Notes under the pieces: generated by a model
The model's input: only the letters and a program-made list of their open reading frames with translations
Told to the model about the DNA's origin: nothing
Database searches by the model: none
In this document: positions 26,418 to 34,890 of the stretch, one piece after another
How positions within the stretch are numbered: position 1 is the stretch's first letter
Layout: each line of letters begins with the position of its first letter
Origin: Paenibacillus dendritiformis
GTDB lineage: Bacteria; Bacillota; Bacilli; Paenibacillales; Paenibacillaceae
Reading direction: 5' to 3'
Assembly (NCBI RefSeq): GCF_945605565.1
Contig: NZ_OX216966.1
Span: 6,502,001 to 6,566,000 of the forward strand
DNA length: 64,000 bases
Made by a program: the position numbers and the translations under genes

Positions 26418-27511
26418 AAACTCGATTCACTCTTCATTTCGCGCTGGGACTTATTCTGTGGATGCTAGGGACGGGATTCGTTATTGTCATGTTGTTCGAA
26501 GGCCTTCTGCCCTTGCTCAAAATCCATGTCAGTCCCGATTCTGAAGGCTTACTCGCAGGTTGGATCTTTATGATTAGCACGCTGCTTTGCATTGGCTTGT
26601 TTGGATGGTATTTTGGCGGTCCGATCGGGTTCATTATGGCCTGGATTCATCAACTCTCGCAGGACAACTACAAGCAACCTGCCGGTTTGCCCCGCATTTA
26701 TACCCGCAAAGGGAAGCTTCGCATGCGTTACCGTCTGTATCGGGAGGTGCTCCAACACCTCCAATCCTTGGGTGTCACCTTGCAAGCGAATGAAGTCGAG
26801 AGAACCAAAATCGAACAAGCCAAACAGGATTGGATTGCAGGAATTTCCCATGACTTGAAAACGCCTTTAACCTATATCAAAGGCTACTCCACCCTTTTAT
26901 TGAATGATCAGTATGAATGGTCGAAGGAAGAGGCTCTTTCTTTTATCCAGGAAATTGATGATAAAGGTAAGCATATGGAAGAATTAATTCAAGATTTAAG
27001 TCTCGTTATACAGCTCAATCGCGCTGACGGCGCCTTGCCATTACAGAAGACGAACCAGGATGTCGTCGAATTTACAAAAAGGGTGGTTGCCGACATCAGC
27101 AATAATCCGCAAGCAAGTAACTATCATCTGCATTTTCAAACCGACACGCCTGCCATTCACGTTGAGTTTGATCCGAAATACATGCAGCGCATCCTGCAAA
27201 ATATAGTAATGAACTCCATTATCCACAATCCTGAACATACGAATATCTATATACAGCTTGCGGACAAAGGGGAACATGCAGCTATTCGCATCATGGACAA
27301 TGGCGTTGGCATGCCCGCTGAGATGGTAGGAAATCTATTTCAACAATATTATCGCGGCACCACCACGGATTCCTCCTCGGATGGCACCGGCTTGGGAATG
27401 GCCATTGTCTACAAGCTGATTCATGCTCATGACGGCACAATTACGGTCGAGAGCGAGCCTTCGCAAGGAACATCGTTCGAGATTAGGCTGCCGAAAAAAG
27501 GACGTTCATAA
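26408..27511 (+). CDS. Sensor histidine kinase with two membrane helices
   Basis: 367 residues. Two N-terminal membrane segments (about 8-35 and 48-75) are separated by a very short outside loop, so this is an intramembrane-sensing type. The dimerisation/phosphoacceptor helix has GISHDLKTPLTYIKGYS with the phosphorylated His. The ATPase part has N-box QNIVMNSIIHN, G1 MDNGVGMP and G2 GTGLGMAIVY. Such kinases beside BcrAB-type transporters typically detect cell-wall-active peptides together with the transporter. The terminator at 27592-27621 closes the operon. Confidence 0.92.
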   Translation: MRIKTRFTLHFALGLILWMLGTGFVIVMLFEGLLPLLKIHVSPDSEGLLAGWIFMISTLLCIGLFGWYFGGPIGFIMAWIHQLSQDNYKQPAGLPRIYTRKGKLRMRYRLYREVLQHLQSLGVTLQANEVERTKIEQAKQDWIAGISHDLKTPLTYIKGYSTLLLNDQYEWSKEEALSFIQEIDDKGKHMEELIQDLSLVIQLNRADGALPLQKTNQDVVEFTKRVVADISNNPQASNYHLHFQTDTPAIHVEFDPKYMQRILQNIVMNSIIHNPEHTNIYIQLADKGEHAAIRIMDNGVGMPAEMVGNLFQQYYRGTTTDSSSDGTGLGMAIVYKLIHAHDGTITVESEPSQGTSFEIRLPKKGRS

Positions 27512-27591
27512 AAGGAGAGGCGTATCGTTTTTTTACGGCAGGCCCTAATCGTTCGGCCACAATGCTTATAGACCAAACGTGTTAAAACACA

Positions 27592-27621
27592 GAAAAGCCC
27601 CGATGCAATCCATCGGGACTT
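27592..27621 (+). terminator. Terminator of the two-component operon
   Basis: CCCGATG (27599-27605) pairs with CATCGGG (27611-27617) around a five-base loop, with A's before and a short T-rich stretch after. It lies 80 bases beyond the kinase stop. Confidence 0.75.
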
Positions 27622-27667
27622 TCCTTATCGAATAATGAACAGGCTGTATAACTTTTTAGTTGGATTC

Positions 27668-27694
27668 AAAAAAAACGGCATCTCTGCCGTTTTG
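27668..27694 (-). terminator. Terminator of the tRNA-Lys gene
   Basis: On the minus strand AAAACGGCA pairs with TGCCGTTTT around GAGA, followed by a T-run. It begins about 14 bases after the tRNA 3' end. Confidence 0.9.
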
Positions 27695-27707
27695 ATTACA
27701 TAACTAG

Positions 27708-27780
27708 TGGGTTCTGAGGGGTTCGAACCCTCGACCTGATGATTAAGAGTCAACTGCTCTACCAACTGAGCTAAGAACCC
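27708..27780 (-). tRNA. tRNA-Lys (anticodon CTT)
   Basis: A 73-base cloverleaf: acceptor GGGTTCT/AGAACCC with discriminator A, D-arm GCTC/GAGC with loop AGTTGGTA, anticodon loop CTCTTAA giving CTT (reads AAG), five-base variable loop, and T-arm GAGGG-TTCGAAC-CCCTC. CCA is not encoded. The anticodon stem GTTGA/TCATC has one T-T mismatch. It stands alone rather than in a tRNA cluster and has its own terminator. Confidence 0.93.
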
Positions 27781-27975
27781 ATATTCGATACTGGGTTCAA
27801 GGGGGATCTCTATATCCCGATTGAACGAAGCTATTATGGTGAATGCCACCACGAAGTGATAGACTCCGTAACTGATTACTTCTTTATTATAAAACTTTTC
27901 GGCAGAATTGTAAACCGAGTAAGCCTGATAAAATATTGGTTTTTTTTCCTTTTTTATCTGAATTTTAACTCCGAA

Positions 27976-28527
27976 TTATTGCAACCAGCTCATCGTGACG
28001 GGTGAGACATACGTCTCGATCAAGCTCGCAACCGTAAACAATGCGACCATTAAGCCAAGCAGCGCCGCGATTGTACGCCATTCCTTCTTCCAATCAACCG
28101 ATTGCTTGGTGCGTACGTATCGAAGGACCCAGCTAAAGGGCTTCAAGCCTATGGTACAGGCCAATAGGATGGCCGGAAGCTCAAAGATGCCATGGGGCGC
28201 CAACGCCGCGATAATTGCCGCCGCAGAATAATGGGAGGCAGACAGCATAACGAGATAACCTAGCATAAACCCGTTGAAGAGAGTCAGCAGAACGGCAGGA
28301 ACGGATAATAGAATCCCGCTGGCTGCAATCAGAAGCCCTGCACCGATATTGTTCGCCGCAATCTGGTACCATTCGTAATCGAACCCGGTGATCAGATTGG
28401 ATTTATCCAAATGAATCTGCTTCCCAATGAATAGACTGAGCGCAATGCCTGCGAAGAACCAGATTGCCGCGGCCCGAATCAGCTTCTTTTCATCATGCCA
28501 AATCTTCTTCCAGAATGTTCGCAACAT
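27976..28527 (-). CDS. SpoIIM/DUF95-family membrane protein
   Basis: 183 residues with about five membrane segments. The family core is present: NNIGAGLLIAASGILLSVPA followed by LFNGFMLGYLV, then APHGIFELPAILLACTIGL with the conserved Pro-His-Gly and Glu. DUF95/SpoIIM proteins act in sporulation engulfment (SpoIIM itself). They are also a hallmark of circular bacteriocin loci, where they aid maturation or export. It begins at ATG 28527 behind GGAAGGGAG. A 55-residue hydrophobic peptide gene lies 173 bases upstream in the same direction, separated by a hairpin. No sporulation gene adjoins it. Confidence 0.85.
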   Translation of the reverse strand: MLRTFWKKIWHDEKKLIRAAAIWFFAGIALSLFIGKQIHLDKSNLITGFDYEWYQIAANNIGAGLLIAASGILLSVPAVLLTLFNGFMLGYLVMLSASHYSAAAIIAALAPHGIFELPAILLACTIGLKPFSWVLRYVRTKQSVDWKKEWRTIAALLGLMVALFTVASLIETYVSPVTMSWLQ

Positions 28528-28652
28528 AACCCGCTCCCTTCCTCTGCCATGGTTGTAATCAAGTACATCATATGTAGAAAAACGTGCATGCGTGCTAGAT
28601 TCAAGTACAACGAAGTGAGCAACCTAGTAATCGGTCGATGCGGTTGAAAGAG

Positions 28653-28674
28653 GCGCACCCGATAACGGGTGCGC
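28653..28674 (-). terminator. Hairpin between the small peptide gene and the DUF95 gene
   Basis: GCGCACCCG and CGGGTGCGC form a perfect nine-pair stem with a four-base loop. It lies 26 bases after the peptide stop on the minus strand and is followed by CTCTTTC, a weak T-run. It could be a partial terminator that lets some transcription reach the DUF95 gene. Confidence 0.65.
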
Positions 28675-28700
28675 TTCGTTGCGTAGAACTCGTGAATGCC

Positions 28701-28868
28701 TTACAATACAACGGCAAGGTTGCTCAAGCCTGCGTCTACAAGGAATAAAATTAAATCTTTGACAGGCTCAAGCGCTGGAGGAACGACGCCGTTAAGGATT
28801 CCTTCCAGAACCTCCTGCGCCTCCGCGAGGTTAATTCCCAAAATAGAAGCGATGTGAAATAATGCCAT
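28701..28868 (-). CDS. Hydrophobic 55-residue peptide, circular-bacteriocin-like N-terminus
   Basis: ATG 28868 has a perfect AGGAGGTGATACC leader, one of the strongest ribosome sites in the window, so this peptide is probably made in quantity. The product is hydrophobic and acidic (about seven acidic residues against one Lys). Its start, HIASILGINLAEAQEVLEG, has the I-A-x-x-x-G-I-x-L-A pattern of gassericin-type circular bacteriocins. A second helix LILFLVDAGLSNLAVVL ends in hydrophobic residues. The short size and negative charge differ from known members. A DUF95 membrane protein is encoded next. Alternatives are a small membrane-associated or spore peptide. The function is unproven. Confidence 0.6.
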   Translation of the reverse strand: MALFHIASILGINLAEAQEVLEGILNGVVPPALEPVKDLILFLVDAGLSNLAVVL

Positions 28869-28994
28869 GGTATCACCTCCTCTTGCCTTTCTGGGATTAC
28901 TATATTCGGGGGTTGTCCTTTCGGTTCCTGAAACTATGAAAATCAAACGAATTACACATTTTCATGGATTGGTATACGAGGAACGATGCATCAC

Positions 28995-29039
28995 AAAAAG
29001 GACTGTTCATAAGTAGATGAACTACTATGAAACAGCCCT
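28995..29039 (-). terminator. Terminator of the Ig-like protein gene
   Basis: On the minus strand GGGCTGTTTCATAGTAG folds imperfectly onto CTACTTATGAACAGTCC around TTCAT, followed by five T. It lies about 50 bases past the stop at 29090. Confidence 0.75.
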
Positions 29040-29089
29040 CAGACTACACGTCATATTCAAACTGTTAAAGAAATGGAGAGTTAATCATG

Positions 29090-30472
29090 CTACTCTACCG
29101 TTATGCGCAGGGATGCTTTTTTGCCGCCATAGGTAAAGGTAATGACGGCCTTCCCTTTGCTCACTGCGGTAATCGTGCCCTGATTGGCGGTCGCTTTGCC
29201 ATTCGACTTGGACTGGGCGAGCGACGTTACATCCGTGCTGTTGCCGCTGCTGGATATAGCCTGTACCCGGTAAGTCGTCGTTTGATATGGAGCAAGCTTC
29301 GAGTCCGATGCCGTAACCGTCAGCTTCTGCAGCTTAGGCGTGACCTGAACCGGGATTTCAAATGTGCGATCACCGTAAACGCCGACGAGTTTCGTCGTGC
29401 CTTCCTTCAGCCCCTTTACGCTGGCGCCTGCTGCTTTGGCGATTTGCGCGTTTTCGGATGTCCATGCCACTTTGTTTGCAAGCGACACCTTTTTACCGTT
29501 GGAATAGGTGCCGATTACTTTGATAGGCTTAGAGGCTCCGGCCCCAATGACGAGAGACGCAGGTTTCACCTCGATGCTCGCCAAGCTCTCCTGCAAGGTG
29601 ACTGGAAGCGACACTCCTTTTCCTCCATAATACAGTTTTACGCTGGCACGCCCCTGCGGCTGGCCCACCGCCGTAACTGTGCCGTTGCTCGCTTGAATGC
29701 CTTTGCCGGCGACTTTCGCCGTCACCTGTGAGGAGACATCCACCGTGCGCCCGCCTTCGTACACCGCCTGAACGGAATAAGTGGCCGCTTTACCGGGAGT
29801 CAGCACCAGCTTCGCAGGCGTTACGGTTAGTTTTTTAATCTTCGGTGTAACCTGCACGGGAATTTCGAACTGTTGCAGGCCTACAACGGCCGTAACGATC
29901 GTACTGCCTTCCGCCACTCCCTTTATCGTTCCGTTGCTAACCCTCGCAACTTGATCATTTCCGGATTTCCATTGGATTTTCGTTCCGATCGATGCTTTTT
30001 TTCCATTGGAGTAATACCCCGTTACTTTAATCGGCTTAGAGGAACCCGCACTTAATGTGACGGTAGTCTTCGGTTCTACATCATATTTCACGAAATCCTC
30101 TTGTATGCGAACGGGAACGGTAACCGTCTGATTGCCGTACGTGCCTTTCAGCTTCGCCGAGGCGCCATATCTGCCGCTCACCTTGCCTCCGCTGATCGTC
30201 AACACATCCGAACTGGGCTGCCATGTGATGGAGCCAGTCACGTCCTCGATTCTGCCGTCCTTATATACGGCGTTCACCTTGGGAAGATCGGTTTCTTTCC
30301 CGATGACGAGAATTAATGATTTGGACGCAGCCTTCAATTTAAAGGAAGCGGCTGCGGCATTGCTCTTGGCTTGCATGCTGGCCGGCCACGATAAGGTAAG
30401 GAGAAGTATCGCAAAAACAACGAACAAACCAAAACCGAAGCGGCCTTTTCCTGATTCAAATACGGACTTCAT
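29090..30472 (-). CDS. Secreted bacterial Ig-like (Big_2) repeat protein
   Basis: About 460 residues. The N-terminus has basic residues, the hydrophobic stretch FGLFVVFAILLLTLSWPASM and an AKS cleavage region, which is a signal peptide. Four to five Ig-like (Big_2 type) domains of about 75-80 residues follow. Two larger units of about 155 residues are near copies: both run SKPIKV, YSNGKK, then EIPVQVTPK, then KKLTVT/QKLTVT. ATG 30472 follows AGAGGAG. Such proteins lie on the cell surface in adhesion or wall contexts. There is no sortase motif or S-layer domain, so anchoring is unclear. Confidence 0.82.
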   Translation of the reverse strand: MKSVFESGKGRFGFGLFVVFAILLLTLSWPASMQAKSNAAAASFKLKAASKSLILVIGKETDLPKVNAVYKDGRIEDVTGSITWQPSSDVLTISGGKVSGRYGASAKLKGTYGNQTVTVPVRIQEDFVKYDVEPKTTVTLSAGSSKPIKVTGYYSNGKKASIGTKIQWKSGNDQVARVSNGTIKGVAEGSTIVTAVVGLQQFEIPVQVTPKIKKLTVTPAKLVLTPGKAATYSVQAVYEGGRTVDVSSQVTAKVAGKGIQASNGTVTAVGQPQGRASVKLYYGGKGVSLPVTLQESLASIEVKPASLVIGAGASKPIKVIGTYSNGKKVSLANKVAWTSENAQIAKAAGASVKGLKEGTTKLVGVYGDRTFEIPVQVTPKLQKLTVTASDSKLAPYQTTTYRVQAISSSGNSTDVTSLAQSKSNGKATANQGTITAVSKGKAVITFTYGGKKASLRITVE

Positions 30473-30707
30473 AAGTTTCTCCTCTCTCAACTGCCTGATT
30501 GTATCTTTTCGATGCCTTATTCCGATACTCAATGAGGAAACTGTGTTTCTTTCGAAAAGGTTCATATGATCGTGAAAGGCTCTACTTCTTATAACGGCTG
30601 TTGATGGCAAAAAGTGTTGCTTTTTTCTTACAATATATCGTTTTGATTGAACTGAACTACAAATTAGGCATTCATGCCCTCTGTGAAAATTTGAACAAAT
30701 TGGACTA

Positions 30708-30758
30708 TTGATTTGTGAAAAAAATCACAGTAAACTGTAAGTGTGAAAGAAATCACAA
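30708..30758 (+). promoter_or_regulatory. NADH oxidase promoter with two Rex/Fnr-type operators
   Basis: -35 TTGATT (30708-30713) and -10 TAAACT (30731-30736) are 17 bases apart. The spacer is filled by TTGTGAAAAAAATCACAG (30713-30730), and GTGTGAAAGAAATCACAA (30741-30758) covers the expected start site. Both are TGTGA-N6-TCACA, which fits Rex (NADH-sensing repressor) and also Fnr. Sites inside the promoter imply repression. Confidence 0.78.
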
Positions 30759-30807
30759 TAGAATTCAACCATTTGGTTAATTTAGATTTTATACTTAGGG
30801 AGGAATT

Positions 30808-32172
30808 ATGATGAATATTGCCGTGATTGGATGTACTCATGCCGGAACCGCAGCGGTGGTCAATGCCGCCAAGCTTTACCCCGATGCCCGGATTACCGTT
30901 TACGAACGCAACGACAACATCTCGTTTTTATCTTGCGGTATCGCTTTGTATGTGGGCGGTGTCGTGAAGAAGCCGGAAGGGCTCTTTTACTCCTCGCCGC
31001 AGCAGCTGGCGGATTTGGGCGTCGTCACCCGCATGCGCCATGAGGTCCTCTCGGTCGATACGGATGCGAAAATCATTCAGGTGCGCAACCTGCTCACCGG
31101 AGAGGAATTCAAAGATTGCTTCGATAAGCTGATTGTCACGACGGGATCTTGGCCGGTCATTCCACAGCTTCCAGGCATGGAGCTTGGCAACATTCTGCTG
31201 TGCAAAAACTACGAGCATGCCAACACCATCATCGAAAAGGCAAAACAAGTGAATCATATCACGGTGGTCGGTGCGGGATATATCGGCGTAGAACTTGTGG
31301 AGGCGTTCCAGCAAAGCGGCAAGCAGGTGACGTTGATTGACAGCGCAGATCGGATTTTGAACCGGTATCTGGATACCGAATTCAGCGGCCAGATCGAGGA
31401 AGCGTTCTGCGGGAAAGGCATCGAGCTTGCGCTTGGGCAGACCGTGAAAGCTTTTGAAGGCAAGGAAGGCCTTGTCAACCTCGTCATCACCGACAAGGGC
31501 GAAATCGAAACGGATATGGTCATTCTTTGTATCGGATTCCGCCCGAATACCCAGCTGCTTGAAGGTCAAGTGGATATGCTGCCGAATGGCGCGATCATCG
31601 TCGATCCATATATGCAGACCAGCAAGCAGGACGTGTTCGCCGCCGGCGACAGCTGTGCTGTGCATTACAATCCGACCGGCAAGGCGGCTTACATTCCGCT
31701 GGCCACCAATGCGGTGCGGATGGGAATGCTGGTGGCCCGCAATCTGATGGGGCCAACGACAAAATATTTGGGCACACAGGGCACATCGGGTCTCAAAATA
31801 TACGATCTCAACCTGGCTTCCACGGGACTTACCGAAGTCGCATGCGCCGACGAGAAGATCAATGCCGAAGCGGTTACGGTAACCGACGCCTACCGGCCGG
31901 AATTTATGCCTACAGCAGAGACGGTAACCTTGAAGATTGTGTATGAACAAGAAAGCCGCCGTCTGCTGGGTGCGCAAATCATGTCGAAAGTCGATCTGAC
32001 CCAAGCGATGAACACCTTGTCGGTATGCATTCAAAACGGGATGACGATCGACGAGCTGGCTTTCGTCGACTTCTTCTTCCAGCCTTACTTTAACAAGCCT
32101 TGGAACTTTTTGAATACCGCCGGCATTGCCGCGCTTCCTCAGGTCGTAGACGGGGAGCTGCAGCGCGCCTGA
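30808..32172 (+). CDS. nox: FAD-dependent NADH oxidase, water-forming type (or CoA-disulfide reductase-like)
   Basis: 454 residues of the pyridine nucleotide-disulfide oxidoreductase fold. The FAD-binding N-terminus is IAVIGCTHAGTAAV with the His found in NADH oxidases. The single redox-active Cys is in SFLSCGIALYVGG (about residue 44), the NADH-binding loop is VVGAGYIGVELVE and the second FAD contact is VFAAGDSC. The C-terminal dimerisation domain includes FFFQPYFNKPWNFL. Known relatives reduce oxygen to water with NADH and restore NAD+ under fermentation. ATG 30808 or 30811 follows GGGAGG. It is monocistronic, with the redox-type operators upstream and a terminator at 32190-32232. Confidence 0.9.
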   Translation: MMNIAVIGCTHAGTAAVVNAAKLYPDARITVYERNDNISFLSCGIALYVGGVVKKPEGLFYSSPQQLADLGVVTRMRHEVLSVDTDAKIIQVRNLLTGEEFKDCFDKLIVTTGSWPVIPQLPGMELGNILLCKNYEHANTIIEKAKQVNHITVVGAGYIGVELVEAFQQSGKQVTLIDSADRILNRYLDTEFSGQIEEAFCGKGIELALGQTVKAFEGKEGLVNLVITDKGEIETDMVILCIGFRPNTQLLEGQVDMLPNGAIIVDPYMQTSKQDVFAAGDSCAVHYNPTGKAAYIPLATNAVRMGMLVARNLMGPTTKYLGTQGTSGLKIYDLNLASTGLTEVACADEKINAEAVTVTDAYRPEFMPTAETVTLKIVYEQESRRLLGAQIMSKVDLTQAMNTLSVCIQNGMTIDELAFVDFFFQPYFNKPWNFLNTAGIAALPQVVDGELQRA

Positions 32173-32189
32173 TTGGACAAGCATGAATA

Positions 32190-32232
32190 AAGATCATCGA
32201 GTCATCTTGATAGAAGACCCGATGATCTTTTT
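32190..32232 (+). terminator. Terminator of the NADH oxidase gene
   Basis: AAAGATCATCG (from 32189) and CGATGATCTTT (ending near 32230) form an eleven-pair stem with an internal loop, followed by T's. It lies 18 bases after the stop codon. Confidence 0.85.
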
Positions 32233-32254
32233 GTGTTATCTTGATGGAGCATCC

Positions 32255-32617
32255 TCATTTATCATTATTCTGAAACCACGTGTCAAAATCATCTTCGTCG
32301 GTTTCATTCTTACGTACTCCTCCGGACGAAGCGGCTTGGTTCCCCGTGTTAAGAGTTCCTGCATGAACGGATGAATTCATATGCAGGATCCACCCTAATG
32401 TAAATAGGATAACGGCAAACAGGAAATATTGTGCACAGTTATTCATAAAAAAGTTTACAATTTCATATCTATTTTCGCTCGCCACCAACTGATTCATTGC
32501 TATCATCTCGGAAATATAACCATAACTGTGGGACGCTGACCAAGCCGTATAGAGCATAAGCAACCCGGCGAGAGCATATAGAACCATACTCAAAATGGGA
32601 ATCTTCTTTTTTCTCAT
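32255..32617 (-). CDS. Small two-helix membrane protein of the ABC operon
   Basis: 120 residues, not recognised. Two membrane segments (about 8-27 and 62-80) lie around an outside loop with two Asn and one Cys. A hydrophilic acidic C-terminus ends in DEDDFDTWFQNNDK. ATG 32617 follows AGAAGGA. It begins 55 bases after the ATPase gene on the same strand with no terminator between, so it is probably the last gene of the MacB-type ABC operon. It could be an accessory subunit; no direct evidence. Confidence 0.6.
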   Translation of the reverse strand: MRKKKIPILSMVLYALAGLLMLYTAWSASHSYGYISEMIAMNQLVASENRYEIVNFFMNNCAQYFLFAVILFTLGWILHMNSSVHAGTLNTGNQAASSGGVRKNETDEDDFDTWFQNNDK

Positions 32618-32672
32618 GTTTTCCTTCTCTTTTCGCTAGATTTTTTAAATGTTCGATCCTCACGGCCACGAC

Positions 32673-33356
32673 TCAGTCAGTTTCTCCAACTAAAAACAGT
32701 CTTCCCGCATGTATCCCCAAGACCTCATCGGCAATCGATGTAACCTTCTTTGAGTGGGTAACGATAATGACGCATTTGCCTTCCTCATGGGCAAGCGAAG
32801 TGAAAATCTTTAAAATTTCGACCTCCGTATCTTTGTCCAAATTTCCGGTTGGCTCGTCGGCTATGATAAGGTCTGGATGATGCGACAGCGCCCTTGCGAT
32901 TCCAACGCGCTGCTGTTCGCCGCCCGATAACTTCAGTACCGGCCGATCGGCTGTTTCACGGTCAATCCCGACTTTTTCAAGAATTTCATAGGCAAATGCC
33001 TTCTTATCCTTTTCAGGGCTCTTGCTGATGTTCATCGACAGCACAATATTTTGAACCGCCGTAGCGTTTGTAAGCAGGTTATACGCCTGAAAGATAACGC
33101 CGATGCTTTTAGCCCTGTAATCGTCGCGGTCAATTTTTTTCAGATCATCGCCCCGATAATAAATCGCACCTTCCTTGCAAGTGTCAAGACCTGACATCAG
33201 CGACAGCAGGGTGGACTTGCCAGAACCCGACTTGCCAATAATCGTATATACCTTCCCTGGCTCGAACGCGGTGCTTACCTCTTTAAGAACGTGTTTTTTG
33301 GCGCCATCATATTTGTAGGAGACGTTTTTTAATGTCAATACACTCATATTTATCAC
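32673..33356 (-). CDS. ABC transporter ATP-binding protein, MacB/LolD-like
   Basis: 227 residues. Walker A is GKSGSGKST, the signature is LSGGEQQRVGIARA and Walker B is DLIIADEPTGNLD with the TGNLD form that marks the MacB/LolD/FtsE branch, followed by the VTHSKKV H-loop. GTG 33356 follows AAAGGA at five bases and begins immediately after the permease stop, so the two genes are coupled. It powers the FtsX-fold permease encoded upstream. It is likely a mechanotransmission-type system extracting or moving an envelope peptide. Confidence 0.9.
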   Translation of the reverse strand: MINMSVLTLKNVSYKYDGAKKHVLKEVSTAFEPGKVYTIIGKSGSGKSTLLSLMSGLDTCKEGAIYYRGDDLKKIDRDDYRAKSIGVIFQAYNLLTNATAVQNIVLSMNISKSPEKDKKAFAYEILEKVGIDRETADRPVLKLSGGEQQRVGIARALSHHPDLIIADEPTGNLDKDTEVEILKIFTSLAHEEGKCVIIVTHSKKVTSIADEVLGIHAGRLFLVGETD

Positions 33357-34787
33357 TTAATTCCTTTCCATAAGAATTTTGATCGGTTCGTATTTGGTAA
33401 TTCGGCTGATAGATATGAGACTGGCGACAGATACAAGCAGCAGCGCGATACCTATAATTTGAAGAGCCGCGTTCATATTCAAGGACAGATCGATGCTGCT
33501 GAGCGGTTCCACGTCGGTGCTGGAAAAGGAGCTCTGTGGAGCCATCATCATCATGCCTCCGCTTGGCTGATTCGCCGCCTCTTCTGCCAATTCAATCTGG
33601 TTGGCAAGCAAGGCATTGGTGACAGGCTGCGCAGACAGGCTGCCCACGCCAAGTCCGACCGCCAAACATACACAGGTGATTATCATGATTTCAGACCACA
33701 ATCCAAAAGCGACCTTCCCTTTTTTCAGCCCCATGGCCCGAAGAACGCCGATTTCATATTTGCGCTCTCGGATAGACATCGAGGACAGAAGTGCGATAAT
33801 GATGCCCCCGAGAATTAACACGACCGCCATGAATGTCACGGCCACGCCTTTGAGTCCTTCCACGGGACCGATGATTTTGTTATAGGAAGCCTCATCCGTA
33901 GTAACGTTAAAGGTTTGCTCCAACCCTTTATCATATACTTCCTCAGCGAAGGCATCCAACATGTCGGGTTGCTTCAAATAATAGGTCGCTTCAACCTTGA
34001 TACCCGACATTTCTGGTTGAATTTCCTGTACAACCGTATCATAGGTCGTAAGTATTTCATTGCGGCGGTTGGTAAAAGCGTTTTTCATTGAGCCTTCAGC
34101 GTATTCATCCGTCACGTCATAATAGGTTCCCACTACGGTCAATTCATATGATATATCCGCGCGTTCCCCCTCCGCTCTATTGGTCAATTCACTATATAAC
34201 GATAGCTTATCCCCGATTTGAATCCCGTTTTGCTCCGCCAAATCCGTACTAATGATAGCCTCGTTACGTTCTCCCGGCATTCTCCCTTCCGCAAGCTCCC
34301 GCATTCCACCCTCGAATTCAGTAAATTGATTTCCGAGAAGACTCAGCATGAACTGCATCGGTTCATCCTGGGACATACCCGGACCGCCACCCATCCTCAT
34401 CATGCCGCTTCCCGGGCCAAGCTCCGCGTCAATCGCGGTTATGTTTTCGCTATTTACACCGGTTCTGGCCGTATATACGCTGTTTTGCAGATATTCCGAT
34501 TCACCGAACGCAATATACTGGTCAGCAGGGATCGACGGAATGGTTATCATCACCCGCCCATCTTTGCTGTTTGCCATTGCCTCCTCTCGTATTTTCTGCA
34601 TGTCAGGTTCAAGACGCACTTCCGCTCCAAAACGGCCTTTATAATCTTCTATGATGCCATTTGCGGTGTTGCGGATCATTATCGCAATCACGGTAGTCAC
34701 GATAACGCCCAAAATGATTGCGCCGATCAGAATGTTTCTGCCTCTATTTTGCCTAACATTGTGAAGGGCATTTTTTAAAATATACAT
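33357..34787 (-). CDS. FtsX-fold ABC permease, MacB-like
   Basis: About 476 residues. One N-terminal membrane helix (ILIGAIILGVIVTTVIAIMI), a large outside MacB_PCD-like domain (about 45-320) and three C-terminal helices with the FtsX motif SMSIRERKYEIGVLRAMGLK. The C-terminal loop holds a Met-rich stretch (GGMMMMAPQ), and the outside domain has another (GSGMMRMGGGPGM). ATG 34787 follows AGGAGGAG and gives the standard MacB-type start MYILKNALHNVRQNRGRN. Direct TTAGAT repeats just upstream (34856-34879) match those before the response regulator gene, tying the transporter to that regulator. Confidence 0.88.
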   Translation of the reverse strand: MYILKNALHNVRQNRGRNILIGAIILGVIVTTVIAIMIRNTANGIIEDYKGRFGAEVRLEPDMQKIREEAMANSKDGRVMITIPSIPADQYIAFGESEYLQNSVYTARTGVNSENITAIDAELGPGSGMMRMGGGPGMSQDEPMQFMLSLLGNQFTEFEGGMRELAEGRMPGERNEAIISTDLAEQNGIQIGDKLSLYSELTNRAEGERADISYELTVVGTYYDVTDEYAEGSMKNAFTNRRNEILTTYDTVVQEIQPEMSGIKVEATYYLKQPDMLDAFAEEVYDKGLEQTFNVTTDEASYNKIIGPVEGLKGVAVTFMAVVLILGGIIIALLSSMSIRERKYEIGVLRAMGLKKGKVAFGLWSEIMIITCVCLAVGLGVGSLSAQPVTNALLANQIELAEEAANQPSGGMMMMAPQSSFSSTDVEPLSSIDLSLNMNAALQIIGIALLLVSVASLISISRITKYEPIKILMERN

Positions 34788-34855
34788 GTTCTCTCCTCCT
34801 GAAAATCCTTTTGCGACGAGCCCCGGCTTCTCATCGGAATACAGCATACCGTCCC

Positions 34856-34879
34856 AATCTAACTTTAATCTAACTTTGG
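34856..34879 (-). promoter_or_regulatory. Response-regulator direct-repeat operator before the ABC operon
   Basis: On the minus strand GTTAGATTAAAGTTAGATT holds two TTAGAT half-sites 11 bases apart, the spacing used by OmpR-family dimers. The same pair occurs before the response regulator gene (37054-37076). Confidence 0.75.
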
Positions 34880-34890
34880 ATTTCAACATA

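Noticed and set aside
27625..27852. 75-codon frame over the tRNA
   Set aside because: It is the translated tRNA-Lys gene and flank, not a protein gene.
30928..32184. 418-codon frame antisense to the NADH oxidase
   Set aside because: Shadow of a gene with clear FAD/NADH motifs, promoter and terminator on the plus strand.
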